A DNA stretch of 64,000 nt from Larix kaempferi (lineage: Eukaryota; Streptophyta; Pinopsida; Pinales; Pinaceae). Under the pieces are notes generated by a model that saw only the letters and a program-made list of their open reading frames with translations, was not told the DNA's origin and ran no database searches. Both the position numbers and the translations under genes were made by a program. Positions 50,901-62,855 of the stretch are shown piece after piece (positions within the stretch are counted from its first letter, which is position 1; each line of letters begins with the position of its first letter). The stretch is taken from the NCBI GenBank assembly GCA_027924585.1, contig BSBM01001441.1, positions 519,588-583,587 of the forward strand. Reading direction: 5' to 3'.

Positions 50901-51300
50901 CTGGTCACCAGGGATGATTTTAAGGGCGAAATTTCACCCATGGGCGAAATTTAAAGGGTTTCCAATTTTGGTGGGGTGGATTTTTTGTATGCCAATGATT
51001 TTTTATTAATATTTTCAATCGCCCAATTTTTTTTTTGAAAACAAATTGTGTAGAGAATTAGCCCATGCTTATTTAGGAGGAAAAGAGAGAAGTTTTGGAT
51101 TTCGCCCATGAAATTTGAAGCCCAATACACCGTTCGCCCCAATTTTTACGAATGGGTATTTCTTTTGAGCGATTTCGCCCTCCTTATCTGGTTTGAATCA
51201 GGCTTGGATCTCCCATTCGCCCTTAATTCATGGAATGGGGATTTTTTTGGGACCATATCGCCCTGATTTCCTACTACAGGAGTTACAGGGATGATTCGTC
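50901..51300 (+). mobile_element. hAT-family left end next to the copia LTR
   Basis: CAGGGATGATTTTAAGGGCG at 50,909 matches the left end of the complete hAT element. So does the subterminal phrase AAATTTAAAGGGTTTCCAATTTTGGTGGG, which corresponds to AAGTTTAGGGGTTTCAAATTTTTAATGGG at 20,920. TTCGCCC words recur every 20-60 bp. The 8 bp before it, CTGGTCAC, would be the target duplication. No matching right end with CTGGTCAC was found downstream, so the element is truncated or longer than I could trace. Confidence 0.65.
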
Positions 51301-52176
51301 GCTATATACGGTGCTAGAACCTAAATTCTTACCGATTTTGCATATGCTTGGTTATATTCTTATCAAATGCGGGAGACCTACCCAAAATGTGTATGTTCTT
51401 GTTCACGAAGTGGTGGAATTCGAATTTTAGCCTCAGGCAACCTGATCTCATGGTCTATGCGTTTTCACTTTAGAAGTTGGCTCAACATTCCTCAAGGTAT
51501 TGTTCTTCATTTTACAACCACATCAACCATTGCCAATATTATATGGGGATATCTCAAAATTTGGGTTAATTCATGGTTCTGTGATAATGTGATAATTTGC
51601 CGACAACAAATAAAGCCTCTGATTTCGTAGGCACTTGATATAAAATAAGACCTGTTAGCTTTTCCCCTAAGCTCCTCCATCCACTCTCTTTGACTATGCG
51701 GCTTTAACTCTTAAGAGAAAATGTTGTATGGGATCATGTCTATTAGATCTACTTCTCATGAGTGAAAAAACATAAGAGGATTTTTAATTCTTTTTTGACA
51801 GAAAAATAAAATATTTGTAATTTTTGAGAAAAACTCGGTATTACTTCGCTCCTGCATTATTCATGTGCATAACTACTAGCCTCACTGTGGAAGAGCTAAT
51901 ATTCCTCCCATTGTCAATAATCTTCAAATCATGTGGGAGTTTACTCTTGGACAACAACATATATTTTTTAGTTTTGTGATTGGCATTCCATGCTTCTTCC
52001 AAGATATCTCACTATACTAAATCTGAAGCTGACTGACTCATAAGAATCCAACAACAGTGAATGGAGGGGTAATGGGTTATGTCTGGATATAATTTCTCTT
52101 GGGACTACATCTATTTCCCATAGTATAAAACAATCAATTTTTGTATTTGCAAAGGTTTTAAATTACTTTAGACACC
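51301..52176. other. Unassigned stretch
   Basis: May include the interior of the hAT element starting at 50,909. Two overlapping plus frames (51,230-51,430 and 51,367-51,630) have no recognised domain. No other structure seen. Confidence 0.3.
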
Positions 52177-55100
52177 ATGGATACACAACAAGAAAGGGCT
52201 AAGAAAATGGAGGCTGCGCACTTAACTAAAAAGCCACAAGTTGTTCAATTTCTAACTGATCACTGGTCCAATTGCATATATATTCACTTCCATTTATTTG
52301 GAGAATATTTGTTCCTTTTCCAAGTATCTGAGAGCAACTGCCACTCACTGAAAACTGTCCATTGTTCTAATGATGGAAGTCTATAGGCTTAAGCATTATT
52401 TCATATTACCTTTAGCAGGGAGTCCCCAAGCATTGGCCATTTAAAGTCCAAATCTGTTCTAATGTTTACTCAATATTCTTACTATCAAATATGCCTGAAA
52501 TCTGAAGGTGCAAACATCAAATATCCCTATTCACAAGAAAGGCATCCCGTTGAGTGTTCATAAGGGATTTGTCTACCATGTAATGTAGTATGGGAATTGA
52601 TGCTGCAATGCTTTGGTATCTGTGAAAATTTTAGACAAAGTTGGTCTTGGCTATTCTTTTCAAAAACAAGAAGGCAATGGATCATATAACCATAGATGTA
52701 TGTCTGTGAGTAGACATCTCAATGGAGATGAAAGTTCTTGGGAAGGTTGATAGATGGGAGCACAGATATTAGAGAGTCATTGCTATGGGCTTTGACTACA
52801 AATTTCCACGTTCATGGGTACATCATCTAGTAGGAGGAAGTTGATATTTTTTATGTCACAAACTATTTGACGATGAGTATTGAAGTAAAGGAAGTGAGGG
52901 AATACAAAATATATATGCACTTTTTATAAGCATTCCCAAAGACATTACTAATTATGTGCTATAACAAGTATTATTCTTGGGCATATTTTCGATGTCTACT
53001 GCTGTCTAGATGCAAAGATGATCCATGAGAAAAGTAGATAGATACTTGATTACCATTGGCCGATGGTAAGAAGATTACATCTATGAATCAGTTGTAGCTG
53101 TTAGCACATAATTTTATCTTGCAACTAATAAACTCCTCTTCCTCATTATTAAAAGAGTATCTACATGCTTGCAGAAATTCGGCAAGTGGTATTTGGATGA
53201 GGCTATAAACGTTGGTTAATAATGGATTGAGGTGCACTATCATATCAAATGATAGCACAATTTTTTCAAAAGCTGTAGCAGTTGGCAGACTATTACCATA
53301 CCTAGAATGGATGGAGGATAAATAGAAATAAACTATCTTATTCTATAAGAAAGGTGGGACCCCAATTACCTAAGGTGTTGAGCTACCCCAATTCACCTCA
53401 TTTTCTATTTTAATTTAGGAAAACAATTACACAAAAATATGGAGATATTTGTCATAGGAGAGGATTAAAAAGGCATTGAGAGGTATTGGCAGAGTTGTCG
53501 GTAATTTTTGCAATAGAAAGTCCATAGCTTCTTGTAGCCCTATGGGGCCATTCAGTTTACAAAATACCATGATGCACATGTGAAGGATTCGTTACTCTGT
53601 TTGCATCACTTGTCCTTCTTGGTTTTGGACTCTTATTATGTTTTTCCATAGATCCTTTCTCTCTGCATATTTCTGCATCCTTTTTCTCTTATTTACATCA
53701 CTAGAAGAAGATTGTTGTACACCCTACTTATTTTAAGTGCAGGTCTTGCATGAGCTATTGAGCATTGATATCCAGTTTTAAATATTTATGATCATTTTAA
53801 ATCTGTGATAAATGCTTCCACATTTCTTTGAGTCTGTCTTGAGTTTTGAACAAAGATATAAACAATTTATGGCATTTATTATTGAAATGTTCTATAATAT
53901 GAACTCTTTTTTCAAATCATGAATGTATTTGAAACATGCCATAAGGTTCCAGAAATAAAATAAGACTACTAGATTCATTCACCATTGCTCATGTTTTTTA
54001 TCCTATCAATGAACGTTAAGGTCCATTGCCCCCATTAACATTACTAATATTTGTGACACTAGATGCATCTATTGTCCTTGAATATTCTTCTGCTCGGAAT
54101 GCAACTTGAAGGACAAAATTGCTATAGCAGTGTTGATGAAAAAGTCTTTTCTGCTTAAGAGTTTGAAAGGCATGTATCCCAATATAATAATTATGAGGAT
54201 GTACAAGAATGTACAGTACTACCTCCTATTCCAAAATGTCAAAATCAGGTTTCTGATAAACAAGTTGCTGCCCAAAATTATCAAGAAGAGGCCCCTATCC
54301 CAAAAAATAACCAAGAGATTCCACCATCTTTTGAGGCATTGAGAAATCTGGTATGCACTAATGATTTTGATAATGATGGCTTGCATTTTTCTTCCTCGCT
54401 TGACCAAAATGATACAGGTATGTGAGAAATGTATGGAAAAATATGCACATGAAGGTTTCCAAGAAAATGAAGGGCTTATTCTTACCTGAAAGATCATACA
54501 GCAGAAATTTGACAAGAGTGTTTTTGAACTATAGGGTAATCAACTCACTAGTACTGCCTTAGTATTATTTTTTTTCTCCATAATTACATTTCAAAGGAAA
54601 ATTTGCGTGAAGAATACGAATTTAAAAATTATGGACATCAAGGCTTGGGAAATGTTGACTGTATTAAGAAGTTTGATAAACCCCATTTCCAAAGTATGCA
54701 AAGTAATGAAACTTTCCTTAGAACACGGGTGGACCAAAAGTTGGTAAAAATGAAAAATCATGAATATTTAGCACATGATTCCAAGTATCATATAGAAAGC
54801 AAAGAAGCCCTTAGCAGAGAACAATTAGAGTAGCCATCAAAAGAGGTGAGAGACATTGATTATCAGTTCATCATTCAGAATGGAAAAGCTTTTATTTTAA
54901 ATAATATGCCGCAAATATAATGGCTTGCTAGCAGTTTGTTAAAGATGAGAATCCAATAATGAATAGGAAAGAAGACGAGGTAGACTCCAAGTTTTGTTAC
55001 CAAGTGGAGAATAGTGACATGGACATGCAGGAGAAAGCAATAGGAAAAGAAATGGATGATAAAATGCTAGTTGAAAATGAGCCTAATATTCATGAACAAA

Positions 55101-56189
55101 ACTCATTTTCATAAAAAATTATTTCAAAAATCATGAACTACTAGTGTATTGAAATGAATGTTTTATTTATAAATGATGAAGCTAGAAATTACTCAAGTTC
55201 TATGTTTGAGATTAAGATGCATAAGATTTTGTCTTTTCCTCATAACTACAAGTCTAAAAAAAGACTAGAAGAGTGAAAATTATTCCTCTAAAGAATTAAA
55301 ACATAGAAGATTAAGATAGATACAATATCTGAAACTAGTACAATGCTTATGTCCTCTAGAGAGCCTAGTGAAAATATGTGTTAGAAAATATAAAAGGTAT
55401 TGAGAAATTAGTTCATAATTTAAGATTATAGCATATATATATTTCAAACACTAGAAATATTGATCTTGATGGAGATGCATCAATACACATGAATTATCAT
55501 CAACAGTTTGACAAGGATGTTATTGTCCAAAAGCAACATGAAGACATTACTATCCAACGTGATTATGAGGAAGGTGTGGCTCAATAATTGGTTCAAGAGA
55601 GTCATAGGTGTGATGGTTTTATATATATTGACAAAGAGAAGGAGTTGAACATTTCAAAATACTCAGACACTAGATTTTCCGACAGTAAATACATATATGA
55701 TGAGTATCAAAATAGATATGCATTGCCCTATCCAGAGCCTGAAATTTCTTTTCTTCCATCATAACATGTTTGGGTTTCATATCGAATTAAGAGAGAATAA
55801 GGAGAAAAGAAGTGGGGGTCACAAAATCTGCTCATATGCAATGTTTCAGCAGTATAGAACAAAGAATAGTCAATGACCAATTAACATTCTTGAAGATATT
55901 GAAGATAGCTTGTTGTCTCTTCCTTTTTCTCTTTTGAAATCACAAGAGGTTAGTGGAATCAATATTGGGGAAGGAAAGTATGCCACTATACAAATATTAC
56001 CAAGCCATCATGAAAAATGCAAAAAAACTGTCTGTCCTGGATTTTCAAACTTATTTTTCTCATGTTCTTGATGATCCTATTGCTATTTGGTTGGAGTTAA
56101 TATTGGTTAAGATGTCAAGTGGTTTTAGCCTTGTAGGAACAGTGTTCCAAAACTATAAGCATGAGTTTCATTTTTATTCTGGATCATAG
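52177..56189 (+). pseudogene. Possible decayed multi-exon gene, function unknown
   Basis: A possible first exon opens at 52,177 with a good context (ACCATGG) and MDTQQERAKKMEAAHL. From about 54,090 to 54,418 a frame reads, after one in-frame TAA, EFERHVSQYNNYEDVQ through KNNQEIPPSFEALRNL to SSSLDQNDT, ending at a consensus donor CAG/GTATGT. The frame after a TTTCAAAG acceptor at about 54,598 opens ENLREEYEFKNYGHQG and runs to 54,833. Later hydrophilic pieces follow (NRKEDEVDSKFCYQ about 54,960; QQFDKDVIVQKQHED about 55,500; YKYYQAIMKNAKKL to HEFHFYSGS, 55,960-56,189), with an AATGAATAA-like signal 30-40 bp on. Stops and frameshifts separate several pieces. I recognise no domain. Confidence 0.3.
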
Positions 56190-57959
56190 TAATTCATATT
56201 GTTGTTTCCCTTGTTAACCAAATGAATGAATAAGGCTTATTCTTTCAGTCAACTACTTTCTTGGTTCCATTGGACATTCTATTTTACATCACCAGATTGC
56301 GTTCACTTAATAGAGTAAGAAATTCATAATTCTGTACATAAATAAGCTCTCCATTGAGCATTAGCATAGTTGCTTTTCAAGTTAGAAGGTTTTCCAGCAG
56401 AAATTTCCATGTAGAAATGAGTAGTGGAGGATCAACTATTAAAACAATTAAGCCATGCCAAAAGGAGAGAAGGAACATGTTTGCGGTTATTTATGCCTTA
56501 TAGGGAAGCATCATCCCCTAGTGGAGCCAGATGTTCTAACTCCAAAAAGTTCTCTTGTAAAATTGAGTCTTGGGCCTTTGGTGACCTCTTTGTGCTAACT
56601 TCATCCAACATATCACAAATTTTTGCGTTGGAGGTCCATGGTTCAAATTTTTGGAAAGTATCTTCGATCTTCTTTTTAGGAAGAATGGGTTATAAATGGA
56701 TTTTGATTCCCATAGCCCAATACCACCAACATGCTAGACCACTTTGGAGGGCTTTCTATAGTTTTCCAAAACTGTTTTTAATGGCTCCCAATATGTTCAG
56801 TAAATGCCATGTGGTGACAAAAATATTGAATGAATTCATCTTGGTTGGCACTATCACTGTATAAGAGAAAAATAAAATAGATACATCGTGATGAAACATA
56901 GAATCCTACATGTTGTATTTTCCAAACCATGGTCAGCAGACTTTGCACTAAAAGAATTCCTAAACTACTAGATTTTTGAAACCTGAAAGCCACTCAGAAT
57001 TGTTGATCTAATAATGCTAAAGTCTATAAAAACATACTGCAGAAAACTTATAATGGAAACCCATAGGTCTGTTCTAAATCACATCACTGTTATTAAGCAG
57101 GAAAAACACAAAATTAGAGTGTACTTGCTAAATCACTGTTAAAAGTAAAACAAAAAACTCAATAGATGGACTTTGAAAACTTGTCACCGCTTGCTCATTA
57201 ATTCTGAAGTGAAATCTGATACAGGAAATCAACGACAAACTGATTCATTGTTCACATTTCATAAACTAAATGAATAAGCCTATGCCCCCCCGCCTTCTCT
57301 TTTATAGACTGAGAAGAAGAGTAGGAACAATGAATCTGGATACATGCACAACAGCACCTCAACTGAAAATGATTTGAGGCAGGCAAGCATGTTCCCTACC
57401 TACTACACGCATGCACCTAACTGAACTTAGACTTAAGGTAAACAATAGAAAACTACTTAATAAAACTGGAGCTAACAGATGCAAGTACATGTGCCCTCTT
57501 TTACTTAACTGAGGAACGACATTTAAACTGTGTAACACATGTAACACATGCAAACTGCTGACAATAGATTTATAAAGATAAAAATGCAATCCATTCTTAT
57601 AAGACTGATTACTCCCTCATAATTAATGCACTAAGCTGCTCAAGAAGAAGCACAACCTCATTGTCCTATTGAAGTACCAATATCTTTTCACCAGTGTGCC
57701 CAGACCTGCAGAAGATGATCCGAGGTACAATTTAATACTATTAAGATCAGATAGAGATGATGTTCACCAATATGGTCCCAAAGTTTAATATGCTTCCTAT
57801 ATGTGATCAGACACAAAGTCTGATCATAGAACTTTGTTAAGTGTGTCATTGTATCCTTTCAACAGAGTTAAAATATTTAAAGTAGCAAAAAACTAAAGAA
57901 TACATGACTGAACTCTAAGGAAACAAAGTGATGATCTTCATACATAAAACCATGCTCTG
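56190..57959. other. Unassigned stretch with opposed open frames
   Basis: The plus frame at 56,424-56,864 is 146 codons but has no ATG start (GTG) and no family signature. On minus, about 56,500-56,680 gives an acidic, gene-like piece (KKKIEDTFQKFEPW, then ILQENFLELEHLAPLGDD) without stops for some 60 codons. One of the two is presumably the shadow of the other; the minus reading has the more protein-like composition. The stretch 56,900-57,960 would be internal DNA of the element whose LTR follows, but no gag or pol motif is visible. Confidence 0.3.
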
Positions 57960-58385
57960 ATAGAATACTAACCGTCAGGAATACAAGCATGAGCGCTCAG
58001 AAGATTCTCTCTAATAACTGGAAAAGTGCCTCTTTATTTGTGTAGTAAATATGTACAGAGATTGGATAAAGAGGGGAAGTCCATGAGGAATCCCCTCCAT
58101 GGTTCTTATAGATTTCCTCATTGCCTGCCCTCCTGGGCTTTTTCTCCTCCTTAGTTTCTTTGTATCAAGAAATCACTTCTCTTGGGCCTATTCTTTTCTT
58201 GGGCTGGGCCAAAAGATGGCCTAACATGTCTGCCATCTTTTGCTTATCCTGAAACTATTCAGTCTGTATTTCCAACCTATTCTTTCTCATTTGGTGAGGT
58301 GGTTATGACTTGCTGCTAATATTCTGACCACTGTTCATGACATTTTCACTGAAACTAGTAAGCTAGACTAGTTTCCTGCACTACA
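57945..58385 (-). mobile_element. Copia-like LTR with degenerate primer-binding site (minus strand)
   Basis: Read on minus, the sequence ends TTAGTATTCTATCAGAGCATGGTTTTATG. This resembles the copia junction TGGTATCAGAGCATGG with the first bases of the PBS eroded. Upstream within the LTR, CTCTGTACATATTTACTACACAAATAAAGAGGCAC carries an AATAAA-type signal, and AGGCCCAAGAGAAG / TTTTGGCCCAGCCC words are typical of plant LTR U3/R regions. The 5' end of the LTR (near 58,385) is not sharply defined. The opposite LTR was not found. Confidence 0.5.
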
Positions 58386-58973
58386 AAAGAGCTCTTTTGA
58401 GGATCTTTCATCTACCATATTGTGGTTACAATTTGAGGAGTAGAACCGCTTTCTCTACCTTCATATTCTTCTTGCACAATTTTATTTCTAATATTGGTGG
58501 GGTGGCAATTGCCCACTGCCCACTATAATCCAAATAAGTGTATGAATTTATAACATGCAATAAAATTTCGATTACACATAAAATTTTAAAATATTCACCC
58601 AAATGTGTGAAAGTGGCCCTTGTATAGACCAGTTCATGTTGATGCAACAAGAGTATTATAGGAAGTAACTTGTTCTTCTAAAGCATAATAATGACTCTCT
58701 ATAACAACGTTACCTATTTGTTTTTTTGTATGGCAGTTGTAGTGATTCTTAATGTTACTTCAATGAACAAAATTAGTGATTGCAGAGGATGGAAATGTTG
58801 AAAATTGAATGTGATAATCCATATTGAAATATTTTAAGAGATATAATTATCGAAACAGGAACTATGGTTAGGATTACTGGCTATAAATATTCCCAATTAA
58901 ATTTTCTTTGCTTATCTGTGGCATCCCTCTTTGTTTCTTATGCTTTCCTCATGAAAAGTCACACCTATCCCTC
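58386..58973. other. Unassigned stretch
   Basis: Lies between the LTR and the flippase relic. A minus frame of 74 codons (58,426-58,650) has no recognised domain. The flippase homology could not be followed below 58,974. Confidence 0.3.
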
Positions 58974-59880
58974 CTAAGAATCTTGAATTGCCACAAAACC
59001 GCTTGTGATATCAAGTTTCACACTATTGTTGTGGGCTGTTTGTCTCTCAAGCTCTGTGACCCCTATGCCATATACCTCTCCACCACTAGAACATTTGAAA
59101 AACTCCATATTCCTTGTCAATGTGCCAGTTTTATCAGAAAATAAGAACCCCACCTGACCAAGCTCCTCGTTCAGATTCGATGTTTCCACTAAAGCAGGAG
59201 TATTGTTTTCTCTATGTTTCATATTGATATCCTTGTTAATAAACTGAGTACATTGGACAAAACTTTATCATCTCAATAGACACATATAGTGAAATGGGAA
59301 TGGTGGTCGAGTATAATAGTGTCACAAGTGTGAACAGTGTAACATATGCAACCACAAATCTGTTGTTGGGGTTGAACTGCTTCTCAACATCTGCAACAAG
59401 GCCAAGATAATAGTAATACTACTTGCAGTTGAAGAAAACTCCTCTGCTAATAGCTCTAATAAGGCACATTACAAAGAGAACACCAAAAACAATCAACATA
59501 AGTTTGCCAAGAGAGCGCTCTAAAGTACTTTGAATTGAAGGGAAATCTGCTGGCAAGAAATCATCTTGCTTAACACGAACAAGAGCCCCAACCTGTTACT
59601 TCTTCCAGGGAATATTTTTCCACGCATTTCAACTGGTGTGCTATTGACTACCATGTCATTGGCGACCCGTTTCCAATCCTCAAATGCTTCTTTAATAAGG
59701 GACAGCATTTGTGATAGGACTCACCAGACTTATCTGAGTTGTAGATAAGACATAGATCATCAAAAAGTATACATACGCCACTCTTCTGAACTGTTCAAAC
59801 AAAGCTTTTGGCAAAAAAATAAGATTGTCGTGCTTTGTTGTAGAAACTAAATTTGCATGAAATTTGGAGAGCTGGTTCAC
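58974..59880 (-). pseudogene. P4-ATPase (ALA-type phospholipid flippase) pseudogene lacking the actuator domain
   Basis: The minus strand encodes, in order, the start of plant aminophospholipid ATPases: LVSTTKHDNLIFLPKALFEQF and VAYVYFLMIYVLS (TM1), SPITNA, then LSLIKEAFEDWKR with about ten TM2 residues missing, VRVKQDDFLPADF, STLERSLGKLMLIVFGVLFVMCLI (TM3), [19 protein letters not shown] (TM4), and [32 protein letters not shown] with the phosphorylated Asp of DKTGT, ending [20 protein letters not shown]. Intact ALA proteins are about 1,100-1,200 residues. Here some 150 residues between PADF and STLE (the actuator domain) are gone, the rest of the cytoplasmic half is missing, and frameshifts and stops occur. 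No introns interrupt the pieces. It cannot make a working flippase. Confidence 0.9.
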
Positions 59881-60760
59881 ATCGCGATCGTCGCCTTTTC
59901 AAGTACTCAAGAGGCCAAGCTGGCTGTAGTAATCTCGAAGGGCATGGAGATTCCTCTAGATCATCCCTTGAATAGGGGCCTTATACAAAATTGGGGCATG
60001 GACGAACTCACCATGAAATTAGCGACCCAATTCCAACCACATTTAGCATAGAAAGAACCAGAATACGTGGTTAGCATTCTCATGATGAAAACAAAGGGGG
60101 AATTTGTTTAGGGGATGCCGAGGTGGACTAGGTGATGGCCAAGAGTTAGGCCTTGAAGGTTGAGGGACCAAGCAAAACAGATTTCTTGGATTCTACGAAG
60201 GATTGAAGGCAAAGAGCCACAATGTCTGCTTGGATTTGGGCCTTTGTTTAATGGTATCAAACACTAACTTATGGCATATTCAATATTAGTTGTTGGTTGA
60301 CTTGTACTAGTAAGAAACCAATAAAGAAAATGCATAGTAGTGATGATGGAGATGCAAGTTACTCATTTATTGCAAGGGAAAAATGTTCAAAGTGCAGGTG
60401 GCCTAAGATAGTTTAAGGTCCATAATTGATACTTTAAATAATGGAACTTCCAAGATTGTGTTATCAATGCCTACTTAAAAATTTTATTTGATACATAGCT
60501 TTTTATGCAAATCATAGTCCCATGATTGACTAGGTTTTGAATGTCTAATTATTTCATTCTATCATTCTCAATTTGACATGACACTTGCTCTCGTTGAAAT
60601 TACATGTGCCTCTTTGGAGTGTATCTTGTGGTGGATTGGGACATTTGGATGACTTAATTATGATCCTAAAAAAGAAATATAGATTAATATTATTGTTGAG
60701 AAAGGAAAAAAATGTTACAACTAAGAAAATTGAAAGATGATTGCTTTGATATTAAACATT
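59881..60760. other. Unassigned stretch after the flippase relic
   Basis: An open plus frame at 59,857-60,051 (VISKGMEIPLDHPL...) and GC-neutral sequence follow to about 60,200, possibly transposon-derived. No domain is recognised. Confidence 0.3.
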
Positions 60761-60766
60761 TTGTCA

Positions 60767-60970
60767 AATCAATGCCAAAATATGATATTCTAAATATTGA
60801 CTTGGTGAATAATTGAATTTTATTTCAATATTATGCACTTTTAGACTATAACTTCAGTTTATAATATCTATGAATCAATGCTAAAATATGATATTCTAAA
60901 TATTGACTTGGTGAGTAATCGAATTTTATTTCAATAATATGCACTTTTTAGACTATAATTAAAGTATCTT
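60767..60970. repeat. 106-bp tandem duplication
   Basis: AATCAATGCCAAAATATGATATTCTAAATATTGACTTGGTG at 60,767 recurs at 60,873 with a few mismatches. Confidence 0.92.
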
Positions 60971-62855
60971 ATTTATAATATCGGTATATATAATTTGTTT
61001 TCACAATGCTCATTAAATGCTTTGTGAGCCACAAAGATGCCTTGAATATGAACTTTTCTAGGTGCTAACACTAAAGTTTTGAAATTGAGATTTTATAAAA
61101 ATTTATTTCCAAGGGGGGCTATGTGCAAAATGTAGTCAATAGAGAGCCCATCATATAGCACAAGTGATGGTCATGCAATTGTAGGTCGTGGTAGAAAATA
61201 ATTATAACCTAGGAAGTGCACAAATTTACAGGTGGAAAACCCAAAATTGCAGGAACTAGAACCCAAGCAACATACAATTGTGGGAATTGATGACCTACAA
61301 CTCAAAGTTCTGGAATTTGCAACTCAACATTGCAGTGATTATATGTTTGCAACACAACATTGTAGCCATAGAGAATACAAAATACACTATTACAAAAACC
61401 AAAAACTATGCAACTATGCATAGGACATCAACATGGAAAGAGGATCCACAACAAGGAGACACACAACATGATGTTGCAAGAAGACAATTAAATGCTCTCA
61501 CAATTTTCCAAATATGAAAGAAGATGACGAAGCTGAAACAAATTGTTTGATATATTATGTGACTCTGTAACTTCCTTGACAATTGAACTAGTTATAAAAG
61601 GTCCCCATAGCCTTTGTTATGAAATAATGAGTCTTATAGGATCTTCTAGGGCTTGAGACAAAGCTTTGTAATTGCAAGTTCTCATACCATCCATCTATGG
61701 ACTTTCTTTGCAGTAATAAAATATCATTATTCAACCTATTCATTCTCTGTTACCTTTCTGCATTGTTGTGATTACAAAGGTACTAACCCATTTAGTGTAC
61801 ACTTACGACAATATACAATAGGCTCATATGAACTAATTCATATTAGTATTTTTGGTTGCTCCTAAACTCAACATGTGGTTTAGATTGAAATACATCTTTT
61901 CAAGGATACGTCAGCCAACTTAGTACAAAACAATGACCACAATTAGCCTTGGAAAAGGTTGATTTATAAAATTCTCAATGGTATTTCTCATCTGGAACCA
62001 TAGATCTAACTTGAGATACGATATATTTGGAGGTTGGAGGGTGTATTATAAATAATCCTTTACTAGGGTGCATTTCTACACAACCTTCAAGGAATTTTTT
62101 ACTCAAAGTTATGACCCCCCTCCTCCATTACTGTGGCAACTTGTCTTTTGATTCCAAATTCCTCTGATTATACAAATTTTGATATGTTGAGTTATAATGG
62201 ATCTATACATGATTATAGGTAAAAGCTATTATTAGTGAAACCGGGCTTAAAATATTTCTCTTAGTCCATTGTTAACTATATTGTTGCTTGTTGTTATCTT
62301 TTGATGGTTGTATGTGCCCATACCTGATTTTAAGTGTTCTTAGCTCGTTGTTCATACTACTGTGAATTACTTTCCAGGGTTGTTCATTGTTTTCTACTGA
62401 CTGCTATAGTTGTTCATTATGCTGATTAGGCTTCCCATATTTGTCTTCTTAATGTCCATAGTACTCAAAACAAAGGATTCCCTTCTTCTTATCCAGACCA
62501 TTGGCTGCTACAGGGGTCCTTTAGGGCTGCAAATTATTGCTACAGGGGTCCTTTAGGGTTGTATATTATTATATTAAAGGATCCATTGGAATGTTTCCAT
62601 TGGAATGTTTCCAATGGATGGATGAAGCAAGGATTCATAACATAGGCATGAGAAACAACATAACAAAGAAAAGCTCAACAAGATTCTCACAATGACAGAG
62701 TATAAATTCTCAAATGGTAGCTTGAAGAGTTCTCTAGGTTATGGATCACCATGAGAGAAAGGATTTGATGGAGAGTTAGCATGATTTCTTTCATTTCCAT
62801 AAATTCTAGTGTTTGATAAATGCTAGATAATATCATAAGTGTGATTCCCCCTTGC
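60971..62855. other. Unassigned stretch with very short duplications
   Basis: TTGCTACAGGGGTCCTTTAGGG-TG occurs twice (about 62,506 and 62,539), followed by CCATTGGAATGTTTC twice (about 62,583 and 62,599). The open plus frames at 61,232-61,517 and 61,653-61,865 show no known domain. Confidence 0.35.

Noticed and set aside
56424-56864. 146-codon plus-strand open frame
   Set aside because: It begins with GTG, has no recognised motif, and overlaps a more protein-like minus-strand reading.
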